Shown here one piece after another: positions 57,069 to 64,000 of a stretch of 64,000 nucleotides of DNA (position 1 is its first letter; every line of letters begins with the position of its first letter). The stretch lies in the NCBI RefSeq assembly GCF_014489075.1, contig NZ_JACTGR010000005.1, positions 1-64,000 on the forward strand, given 5' to 3'. This stretch comes from Sphingomonas sp. JC676 (lineage in GTDB: Bacteria > Pseudomonadota > Alphaproteobacteria > Sphingomonadales > Sphingomonadaceae). Made by a program: the position numbers and the translations under genes. The notes under the pieces were generated by a model that worked only from the letters and a program-made list of their open reading frames with translations, was not told the DNA's origin and did no database searches.

Positions 57069-57603
57069 GCCTACCACCCCTGAATGCCTCTACGCGCCTC
57101 GCCCGAAGCGAGGCCAAAAACCGACTCGGGGGCGATCGTCGATGGTATCATCGACGCGGCTCTATGCGAGAACAAAAAGTGTCCATCGCGCCAGAACCCG
57201 GCACAGCAAATCCTGTTCCGCATATAGCTATGCGGCGCTGGTTCTACCAGTGCTTGAGCTTGCCCCCTAGTGCAACCACAACAGATTGTGCCCAAATGAG
57301 TCGGAGGGCAAGACGGTAAATGGTTAACGGAGTCAACGGTTCGTCGCTAAAATGACTCGGTTCATGGCGCACACAAACCGGGTGCGATGCAGCGACGCAC
57401 GGACTTTCCTAGCGTTCCGGAAAGGCAAGAGAACGAACGGCGAACTGCAAATAAATTTCGGGGGAGGAAATTGTGGACACAACCGGTTGTGTGGAACCCC
57501 TCGGAACCCGACCGCCCGGTTCGCCTAATCCGCATAACCGGCTGGTCGGCGATGTCCGTCGTGGATATCCTGCCCATCCGGAGCTGGATGAAAGGAACTG
57601 GTG
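57069..57603. promoter_or_regulatory. nrdA/peroxiredoxin divergent control region
   Basis: 535 bp without a gene. It contains the near-palindrome CCGCATA-TAGC-TATGCGG (57218-57235), an NrdR-box-like CACAA-CAGA-TTGTG (57277-57290), GANTC sites at 57123, 57298, 57330 and 57354, and a perfect 16-bp palindrome ACACAACCGGTTGTGT (57477-57492) 112 bp before the peroxiredoxin gene. These should set transcription of nrdA to the left and the peroxiredoxin to the right. Assignment to NrdR is by motif resemblance only. Confidence 0.5.
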
Positions 57604-58263
57604 ATGTCACTTCGCATCAACGCCGAGGCGCCGAACTTCACGGCAGAGACCACCCAGGGCAGGATCGATTTCCACGACTGGATCGGCGACAGCTGGGCGA
57701 TCCTTTTCTCCCACCCCAAGGACTTCACCCCGGTCTGCACGACCGAGCTCGGCTATATGGCGAAGCTCAAGCCCGAGTTCGACAAGCGCAACACCAAGAT
57801 CATCGGCCTGAGCGTCGACCCGGTCGGCAACCATGCCAAATGGGCCGAGGACATCGCCGAGACCCAAGGCACCGCCCCCAACTATCCGATGATCGGCGAC
57901 ACCGACCTGAACGTCGCCAAGCTTTACAACATGCTGCCCGAAACAATCGAAGGCAGCTCGGACGGCCGCACCGCCGCCGATAATGCGACCGTGCGGACGG
58001 TCTTCATCATCGGGCCCGACAAGAGGATCAAGCTGATGCTCAGCTATCCGATGACCACCGGCCGCAACTTCGACGAGATATTGCGCGTGCTCGATTCGAT
58101 GCAACTGACCGCGAAGCACCGCGTGGCGACGCCGGTGAACTGGCAGGACGGTGACAAGGTGATCATCGCCGGCTCGGTCTCCGACGAGGAAGCCAGGACG
58201 CTGTACCCGAACGGCTGGGAAGCGCCGCGCCCCTATCTGCGGATCGCGCCGCAGCCCGAATAA
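57604..58263 (+). CDS. 1-Cys peroxiredoxin (Prx6/AhpC-TSA family)
   Basis: 219 residues. Peroxidatic C45 is in HPKDFTPVCTTE, with the family PXXXTXXC arrangement. The Prx6 branch is shown by TKIIGLSVDPVGNHAKWAEDI, LMLSYPMTTGRNFDEILRVLDS and a long C-terminal extension (KVIIAGSVSDEEARTLYPNGW). It reduces hydroperoxides in the cytoplasm with external thiols. AAAGGAACTGGTG gives a ribosome-binding site for ATG 57604; GTG 57601 is an alternative. Confidence 0.95.
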   Translation: MSLRINAEAPNFTAETTQGRIDFHDWIGDSWAILFSHPKDFTPVCTTELGYMAKLKPEFDKRNTKIIGLSVDPVGNHAKWAEDIAETQGTAPNYPMIGDTDLNVAKLYNMLPETIEGSSDGRTAADNATVRTVFIIGPDKRIKLMLSYPMTTGRNFDEILRVLDSMQLTAKHRVATPVNWQDGDKVIIAGSVSDEEARTLYPNGWEAPRPYLRIAPQPE

Positions 58264-58300
58264 CCGAGGAACGGCAGACCGCGATCTTTCGCCGGCGGCG

Positions 58301-58948
58301 CTAGGCCGGGCATTTGGCACCGCTGTCGATCCAGCCCCTGACGAGTTGGCCGAAGGCCTTCTGGGTTCCCGGAGCCGGAACCCGACCTTCGCCCGGATGC
58401 CATGCCCAGCCGACGAGATGGTCCTCCGCCATATGGTGGTAGATGGCCTCGAGGTCGCGACCGCCGTTCCGCTTCGGATCGCGCACTTGCCGGCAGATCT
58501 CGCCCAGGGTCAGGCCCTGCCACGCCATGCTGGCCGGCGCGAGCGACCAATGGGGATTGCCCGGAATGCTGCGGATACCCGAAGCGAAGGTCGCGACGTT
58601 CGCATCGCCGTGACAGGATGCGCAGACGAGACCCGGCGGTCCCTTGTCGGCAGCGCCGGCGAACATCGGCGGCTCATGCGGGCGCATGTCATCGCCCTGC
58701 GTTGGCCGGCGCGTCGCGGGATGACAATTCATGCAGCGCGGATGCATGATGACCTTCGCCGCCTCGGTGAACAGCGCGGCCGATCGCGCGTCCTTGTCCT
58801 GGATCAAGGCGAAGCTCGCCGCGTCGCGCAGGCCGGTGGGGGGCGGCAGCGACGCCTTGCCGGGATAGCTTAGCGCCGCGATCAGGCAGGTGCCTGCCGC
58901 GCCCAGTGCAAAAAGGCCCGCACGGCGGATTGTCGAAACGCTGCTCAT
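58301..58948 (-). CDS. Dihaem cytochrome c-like subunit of the IorAB-type oxidoreductase
   Basis: 215 residues with an N-terminal signal or anchor (GLFALGAAGTCLIAALSYPG). Two haem motifs, C72-MN-C75-H76 and C109-AS-C112-H113, lie in the first half; the second half is aromatic-rich (DLEAIYHHMAEDHLVGWAWHPGEG). Proteins of this type accompany isoquinoline 1-oxidoreductase-like genes. It overlaps the 3' end of the large subunit gene by 4 bp, so it is translated with it and probably carries electrons from the enzyme to the respiratory chain. Confidence 0.85.
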   Translation of the reverse strand: MSSVSTIRRAGLFALGAAGTCLIAALSYPGKASLPPPTGLRDAASFALIQDKDARSAALFTEAAKVIMHPRCMNCHPATRRPTQGDDMRPHEPPMFAGAADKGPPGLVCASCHGDANVATFASGIRSIPGNPHWSLAPASMAWQGLTLGEICRQVRDPKRNGGRDLEAIYHHMAEDHLVGWAWHPGEGRVPAPGTQKAFGQLVRGWIDSGAKCPA

Positions 58949-61086
58949 GCCCGGTGCACCATCGCTGGAGGGAGCGGGAGGCTGGTGAGACGGGGGCCGC
59001 CCGCCGCGCGTATGGCATTCAGGACGGCGGGCGCGACCAGCGAGGTTCCAGGCTCGCCGACGCCGCCGGGATCCTCGGTGCTGTCGACCAGCGCGACCCG
59101 TATCTCCGGCATCTCGTTCATGCGCAGGACGCGACAGTCGTGATAGTTGGTCTGCAGGACCCGGCCGCGCGCGACAGTCACCTCGCCATAGAACACGGCG
59201 CCAAGGCCGAACACGATGCCGCCTTCGATCTGTTGCCGGACGATATTGGGGTTGACGATGTAGCCCGTGTCGATGGCGCAGGTCAGCCTGGTCACCGTAA
59301 CCGCGCCCTGTGGATCGAGCGCGACCTCAGCCACCATTCCGATATGGCTGCCAAATGCCGAGACGATCGCGATGCCGCGGCCATGGCGCGGCGCCAGCGG
59401 CTGCCCCCAGCCCGACTCGTCCGCGACGCGATCCAGCACGCGCCCGAGGCGGGACGATCGATCAATCATCGCGCGCCGATATTCGAGCGGATCCCGCTTG
59501 GCGCGATGGGCCAGCTCGTCGATCACGCCTTCGACGATGACGGCGTTGCGCGTCGCGCCGACGCCGCGCCAGTTTCCCGCGAGCAGCCCTTTCGGCGGCT
59601 CCTCGCGCACATATTCGACGAGGATGTGCGGGATCGTATAGGGAGTCGCCGCATCGTCGATGTCGTCGAGATCGACGCCGTCTTTCGTGAAGCCGGGCAG
59701 GAACCGGAACATGACGCCGGGCGCCACCAGCTTGTGATCCCAGCTTACCGGCATTCCGCTCTGGTCGAGGCCAACCCGGACGCGGCTATGGTTGTGATAG
59801 CGGAACGCGTCGTTCCTAATATCCTCGTCCCGGCCCCACACGATCTTGACCGGCGCGCCCACGGCCCTGCCGATGGCCACCGCCTGCGGGACGAAATCGA
59901 CCTCCAGCTTCCGGCCGAAGCCGCCCCCGATCAGGAAGCTGTTGACCTTGACCTTGTCCAGCGGGAGCCCGGCGGCAGCCGCTGCGGCCTTGCGCGCGCG
60001 GCCCGGGACCTGGCTGCCGAGCCACAGCTCGCACCAGTCGGGCTTGACCGAGACGGTGCAGTTGATCGGTTCCAGCGCCACATGCGCCAGCATGGGCAGG
60101 CGATAGACGGCCTCGTAGGTCCCTGATGCGGCCGCCAGAGCCTGGGCGGCGTCGCCCTTGCGCTCCGCGACCACGCCCTGGCGCTCCATCGCGGCATCAT
60201 AGGCCGCTACCATCGAGGCGGTGGATGGCGCTTCGGAGCCGGACCAGCGCGGCGAAAGCGCCGCCAGCCCCTTGCGCGCCGCCCCGCCATGATCGGCGAT
60301 GACGGCGACGGCGTTATCGAGCTTCACGACCTGCCGGACGCCCTTCACCGCGAGCGCGGGCGCCTCGTCGACGCTTTCCAGCCGGCCACCGATGATGGGG
60401 GAGTTGGCGACCGCGGCATGGCGCATGCCCGGAAGCGACACGTCGATGCCGAACTTGGCGCTGCCGTTCACCTTGGCGGGCGTGTCGAGCCGGGGGACGG
60501 GCTTGCCGATCACGCTCAGCGCACCGGTCTTGAGCTTCGGTTCCTTGGGCACCGGGAGCCGGCTCGCCGCATCGACGAGCTTCGCATAAGCGAGGCGCCG
60601 GCCGCTGGCCGGATGCACCACCTCGCCGGCTTCCGCGCGGCAACTGTCGGGCGGCACGGACCATTGTTTCGCCGCTGCCTCGATGAGGACGGTGCGTGCG
60701 GCCGCACCCGCGCCCCGCATCTGTTTCCAGCCCCCACGGACCGAGGCCGAGCCGCCGGTGATCTGCCCGCCCAGCAGGGGATTGGCGTAGATGATGTCGT
60801 CGCCCGGCGCGAGCTCGGTGCGGATGCGCTCCACGGGCACTTCAAGCTCTTCGGCAACGAGTTGGGCGAGCCCGGTCACCGCGCCCTGGCCCATCTCGGC
60901 GCAAGGTATGGTGACGGTGATCTCGCCCGACGCAGCCAGGCGCAGAAAGGCATTGGGACGGAATTCGCCGGCTCCCGCCGCCCGGGCGGCCGACCCAAAT
61001 CCGAAGCCGATGACCAGTTCACCTACAAGCGCCGCGGATCCCCCCAGGAACACGCGGCGGCTCGCGACCGGTGCGGACGTCGCCAT
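58945..61086 (-). CDS. Molybdenum hydroxylase large subunit (IorB-like), Tat-exported
   Basis: 713 residues from ATG 61086. A twin-arginine signal (SRRVFLGGSAALVG) leads into aldehyde-oxidase/xanthine-dehydrogenase molybdopterin domains: TIPCAEMGQGAVTGLAQLVAEEL, DIIYANPLLGGQITGGSASVRGG, RLPMLAHVALEPINCTV, NSFLIGGGFGRKLEVDFV and GGIVFGLGAVFYGEV, with GVGEPGTSLVAPAVLNAI holding the active-site glutamate. Family members hydroxylate N-heterocycles (isoquinoline) or oxidise aldehydes in the periplasm. Substrate not predictable. One base separates it from the iron-sulphur subunit gene. Confidence 0.93.
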   Translation of the reverse strand: MATSAPVASRRVFLGGSAALVGELVIGFGFGSAARAAGAGEFRPNAFLRLAASGEITVTIPCAEMGQGAVTGLAQLVAEELEVPVERIRTELAPGDDIIYANPLLGGQITGGSASVRGGWKQMRGAGAAARTVLIEAAAKQWSVPPDSCRAEAGEVVHPASGRRLAYAKLVDAASRLPVPKEPKLKTGALSVIGKPVPRLDTPAKVNGSAKFGIDVSLPGMRHAAVANSPIIGGRLESVDEAPALAVKGVRQVVKLDNAVAVIADHGGAARKGLAALSPRWSGSEAPSTASMVAAYDAAMERQGVVAERKGDAAQALAAASGTYEAVYRLPMLAHVALEPINCTVSVKPDWCELWLGSQVPGRARKAAAAAAGLPLDKVKVNSFLIGGGFGRKLEVDFVPQAVAIGRAVGAPVKIVWGRDEDIRNDAFRYHNHSRVRVGLDQSGMPVSWDHKLVAPGVMFRFLPGFTKDGVDLDDIDDAATPYTIPHILVEYVREEPPKGLLAGNWRGVGATRNAVIVEGVIDELAHRAKRDPLEYRRAMIDRSSRLGRVLDRVADESGWGQPLAPRHGRGIAIVSAFGSHIGMVAEVALDPQGAVTVTRLTCAIDTGYIVNPNIVRQQIEGGIVFGLGAVFYGEVTVARGRVLQTNYHDCRVLRMNEMPEIRVALVDSTEDPGGVGEPGTSLVAPAVLNAIRAAGGPRLTSLPLPPAMVHRA

Positions 61087-61087
61087 A

Positions 61088-61561
61088 TCAGGCCGCCCCG
61101 CCGCGGGCGCTCGCCGCGGCAGTCTTGATTGCCGTCCGGATCCGCCCATAGGTGCCGCAGCGGCAGATATTGCCCGACATGGCCTGATCAATATCCTCGT
61201 CGCTGGGCGACGGGCGCGCGGCCAGCAGCGCCGCGGCCTGCATCAGCTGCCCGGACTGGCAATAGCCGCACTGAACGACTTCCTGATCGAGCCATGCCTT
61301 TTGCAGGGCGCGACCGAGGGGGCTCGATTCGAGCTGCTCGATCGTCGTGACCGCTCTATCCCCGACGGCCGAAATCGGCGTTACGCAGGAGCGATGCGCA
61401 ACGCCGTCGATATGCACCGTGCAGGCCCCGCATTGCGCTGCGCCGCAACCAAATTTGGTTCCAGTAAGCCCGACTATATCTCTGACAATCCACAGAAGCG
61501 GCGTGTCATCGTCGACATCGACGCTGTGGGTCTGGCCATTTACCGATAAGCTAGTCGCCAT
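61088..61561 (-). CDS. 2Fe-2S small subunit (IorA-like) of the molybdenum hydroxylase
   Basis: 157 residues from ATG 61561. Plant-type ferredoxin cluster ligands C39, C44, C47 and C59 ([14 protein letters not shown]...C) and a second [2Fe-2S] site C98, C101, C133 and C135 (CGYCQSG and CRCGTYGR). It passes electrons from the molybdenum site. First gene of the three-gene unit ior-like A - B - cytochrome. Confidence 0.94.
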   Translation of the reverse strand: MATSLSVNGQTHSVDVDDDTPLLWIVRDIVGLTGTKFGCGAAQCGACTVHIDGVAHRSCVTPISAVGDRAVTTIEQLESSPLGRALQKAWLDQEVVQCGYCQSGQLMQAAALLAARPSPSDEDIDQAMSGNICRCGTYGRIRTAIKTAAASARGGAA

Positions 61562-61836
61562 AATCGCCTCCCACTGCCGCCGGGGGAACGTCATGCCATT
61601 CGATCATTTTGCAGAAAGCGCCTGAGCTGCGGCGAATGATTTGCCGCTAGCTTGCGGGGCGACTCCAGCCCGCCGCTCTCTGTCCGGGGTTTTCGTGACA
61701 TAGGGCGCGTGCGCCGGTCAATAATATCAATAGGTAGTATCATTCGGCCGTGCTTGCGCCCTCCGAGGCCGGCTTCGGGCTTGCGGCGCGGGCGGCGCGC
61801 TCTAGGCTGCGCCCCGAACCAGACAGGGGGACGGGC

Positions 61837-63414
61837 ATGCGGGCGACGGGTCTTGTGGCATTGGCGATGGTGCTGGCTTCGCCGGCAGCGGCGCAGACGC
61901 GGTCCTGGGTGACCGAGGCTTCGGTCGACGAGCTGCAGGCGGCGATGGCTTCGGGCAGGTCGAGTAGCGCGGCAATCACCCAGGCCTATCTGGCGCGGAT
62001 CGCGGCGATGGACCGCACCGGCCCGACGCTGCGTTCGGTGATTGCAGTGAGCCCCGATGCCCTTGCGCAGGCGCGCGCCAGCGACGCGCGGCGTCGCGCG
62101 AAGAAGCTGCTCGGGCCGCTCGACGGCGTGCCGGTGCTGATCAAGGACAATATCGAGACCAAGGAGCTGCCGACCACGGCAGGGAGCCTGGCACTCGCGG
62201 CGAACGACACCAAGCGCGACGCGCCGGTGGTGGCTTTGCTCCGCGCGCAGGGGGCGGTTATCCTGGGCAAGACCAATCTCAGCGAATGGGCGAACATCCG
62301 CTCGGACCATTCGATGAGCGGGTGGAGCGCGGTGGGCGGGCTGGTGCGCAACCCGTACGCGCTCGATCGCTCGTCGTGCGGGTCTTCGAGCGGCTCGGGC
62401 GCGGCGGTGGCGGCGAGCCTGGCGGCGGTGGCGGTGGGCACCGAGACCGACGGTTCGGTGGTGTGTCCCTCGGCGATGAACGGGCTGGCGGGGCTCAAGC
62501 CCACGCTCGGGCTGGTGAGCCGCACGCATGTCGTGCCGATCAGCCATAGCCAGGATACGCCGGGGCCGATGGGACGCTCGGTCAAGGACGTGGCGATCCT
62601 GTTTTCCGGCATGATCGGCGACGATCCCGCCGATGCGGCGACCAAGGGCGCGGATAAGTACCGCAAGGACTATGCCGCGGGCCTTTCGAAGGACGCGCTG
62701 AAGGGGATGCGGATCGGCTATTGGAAACCGGAGATGGCCGACGATCTCGCAGCGCGCTTCGACAAGGCGCTGGGCGAGCTGCGCGCGGCGGGCGCGACCC
62801 TGGTCGAGGTGAAGCTGCCCAAGCTCGATGGGCTGGGCGATGCCGAATCGATCGTGCTCTACACCGAGCTCAAGGCCGATATGGACATGTATCTGGCGAG
62901 CACGCCGGCGAGCGTGAAGACGCGGACCTTCGACCAGGTGATCGCGTTCAACGAGGCCAACAAGGCGGCGGAGATGCCGTTCTTCGGGCAGGAGACCTTC
63001 TACAAGGCGCAGAAGACCAAGGGGCTGAGCGATCCAGAATATACCCAGGCACGCGCCAAGTCGCTGCGGCTGGCAAGCGTCGAGGGGATCGACTGGATGC
63101 TGAAACAGGCCGATGCGCAGGTGCTGGTGACGCCGACCTATGGCACGCCCTGGCTGAGCGATCCCGCGCATGGCGACCAGTTCGTCGGGCCCTCGGCCAG
63201 CGAGCTACCGGCGATCTCGGGCTATCCACATTTGACCGTGCCGATGGGGCTGGTGAACGGGCTGCCCGCCGGGCTGTCGTTCATCGGGACGGCCTATTCG
63301 GACGGGCTGTTGCTGAACGCGGGCTACGCTTATGAGCAGGTGGCGCGGGCGCGGGTCGTGCCCAAATATCTGCCGACAATCCCGGCGGATCTGGGGACGC
63401 GGCAGCTCAAATAG
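61837..63414 (+). CDS. Amidase-signature hydrolase, exported
   Basis: 525 residues from ATG 61837 with a signal peptide (LVALAMVLASPAAAQ). The Ser-cisSer-Lys triad is visible: Lys in PVLIKDNIETKE, cis-Ser and Ser nucleophile in SSCGSSSGSGAAVAASLAAV and GTETDGSVVCPSAMNGL. C-terminal YPHLTVPMGLVNGLPAGLSFIG is typical of the family. It hydrolyses amide bonds of unknown substrates in the periplasm. It is divergent from the molybdenum hydroxylase genes with a 275-bp gap that I otherwise find empty. Confidence 0.92.
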   Translation: MRATGLVALAMVLASPAAAQTRSWVTEASVDELQAAMASGRSSSAAITQAYLARIAAMDRTGPTLRSVIAVSPDALAQARASDARRRAKKLLGPLDGVPVLIKDNIETKELPTTAGSLALAANDTKRDAPVVALLRAQGAVILGKTNLSEWANIRSDHSMSGWSAVGGLVRNPYALDRSSCGSSSGSGAAVAASLAAVAVGTETDGSVVCPSAMNGLAGLKPTLGLVSRTHVVPISHSQDTPGPMGRSVKDVAILFSGMIGDDPADAATKGADKYRKDYAAGLSKDALKGMRIGYWKPEMADDLAARFDKALGELRAAGATLVEVKLPKLDGLGDAESIVLYTELKADMDMYLASTPASVKTRTFDQVIAFNEANKAAEMPFFGQETFYKAQKTKGLSDPEYTQARAKSLRLASVEGIDWMLKQADAQVLVTPTYGTPWLSDPAHGDQFVGPSASELPAISGYPHLTVPMGLVNGLPAGLSFIGTAYSDGLLLNAGYAYEQVARARVVPKYLPTIPADLGTRQLK

Positions 63415-63499
63415 CCATTCCTCACAAAAGCCTCACAATTCGCGCATCCTGCGCGCACCTGTGCGGAGCAGAAGGGCCTCACGCATTGTGGAGGCAAGA

Positions 63500-64000
63500 A
63501 TGGGGGTGTTGGCTGGGAATGGTGGCGCGGCACATGGGGACCGTTGGCGGGTAGCGATCTGGGGCCTCGCGGCGCTGATGCTACTGACGCCGCTGGTCGC
63601 GATGCAGTTCACCCGGGAAGTGACCTGGGATGCCGCCGACTTCATCGTGTTCGGCACGATGCTGGTAGTCGCCTGCGGCACCTATGAGCTGGCGGCGCGG
63701 GCGACGGGCAGCGGCACCTATCGCGCGGCGGTCGGCATCGCGGTCGCCACCGCGTTCCTGCTCGTCTGGATCAACCTCGCCGTCGGCATCATCGGGAGCG
63801 AGGGCAACCCCGCCAATTTGATGTTCGGCGGCGTGCTCGCCGTCGCGGTCGTCGGCGCCCTCGTCGCACAGTTCCGGCCCGGCGGGATGACGTACGCCCT
63901 GATCGCGACGGCGGGCATCCATGCGCTGGTCGCGGTGATCGCGGTGGCCGGACTTGCCGCCGACCTTTCCACGCTGATGCTGAACGGGTTCTTCGTCGCG
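63500..64000 (+). CDS. Integral membrane protein, N-terminal part (runs off right edge)
   Basis: 167 codons are open from ATG 63500 (GGAGGCAAG upstream) to the window end. Four or five hydrophobic segments are visible: WGLAALMLLTPLVAMQF, FIVFGTMLVVACGTYELA, AVGIAVATAFLLVWINLAVG, MFGGVLAVAVVGALVAQF and LIATAGIHALVAVIAVAGLA. No enzyme motif is seen, and no family is recognised from this part. Confidence 0.75.
   Translation, partial: MGVLAGNGGAAHGDRWRVAIWGLAALMLLTPLVAMQFTREVTWDAADFIVFGTMLVVACGTYELAARATGSGTYRAAVGIAVATAFLLVWINLAVGIIGSEGNPANLMFGGVLAVAVVGALVAQFRPGGMTYALIATAGIHALVAVIAVAGLAADLSTLMLNGFFVA

Noticed and set aside
57324..57338. Possible CtrA site (TTAA-N7-TTAA)
   Set aside because: The first half TTAA is present but the second half at the right spacing reads AACG, so the consensus is not met.

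Overview
The window is high-GC chromosomal DNA whose gene content and order point to a sphingomonad alphaproteobacterium (Sphingomonas or a close relative). The signs are the TonB-receptor style of sugar uptake, a Ros/MucR regulator beside fur, plsC and miaB, a SUF-only iron-sulphur operon, IorAB-type molybdenum hydroxylases, and several families of short intergenic palindromes. This assignment is inferred from content; no search was run.

Region 1-16.7 kb is a carbohydrate locus for an arabinose-containing polysaccharide. On the minus strand lie a TonB-dependent receptor, a small carbohydrate-binding secreted protein and the start of a glycoside hydrolase. Divergently, on the plus strand, lie a sugar-acid dehydratase (XylD/arabonate type), an aldose 1-epimerase, a FucP-type sugar transporter, an AraD1/GguC-type FAH protein, a GH51 arabinofuranosidase, two GH43 enzymes and a large (alpha/alpha)6-barrel enzyme with an F5/8-type C domain. 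A FadR/GntR-type regulator follows, and an IS110 transposase remnant marks the edge. The enzymes would trim arabinan or arabinoxylan, import L-arabinose and process it by the non-phosphorylative route. The sugar dehydrogenase, lactonase and semialdehyde dehydrogenase are not in the window.

Region 16.7-20.3 kb holds dinB, a DUF1428 protein, a YbaK-type deacylase, a GreA/GreB-type factor and an aldo/keto reductase. Region 20.3-27.5 kb is a SUF operon: rrf2 - sufB - three small exported proteins - sufC - (palindromic repeat) - sufD - sufS - sufT - sufA. An AraC-type regulator, pyrD, ggt, an acyl-CoA synthetase, an M16 peptidase and an LpxO-like hydroxylase follow. Between araC and pyrD there is a possible small RNA with two hairpin terminators.

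Region 37.5-43.8 kb is a core housekeeping run: nfu, rutE-like, tsaB, rimI, mucR, fur, plsC, miaB. Region 43.8-50.4 kb is less conserved and has many small or unknown genes (zinc ribbon, cytochrome c', DUF4440, DUF4893, terminase-small-subunit-like, OMP, GIY-YIG). It is peppered with palindromic repeats and ends with an AT-richer Abi-alpha (DUF4393) gene. Region 50.4-57.1 kb carries nrdB and nrdA, separated by small membrane proteins, a DUF2171 protein and an M28 peptidase. The right end has a 1-Cys peroxiredoxin, an IorAB-type oxidoreductase with its own dihaem cytochrome, an amidase and a truncated membrane protein gene. I found no tRNA, rRNA or CRISPR array.
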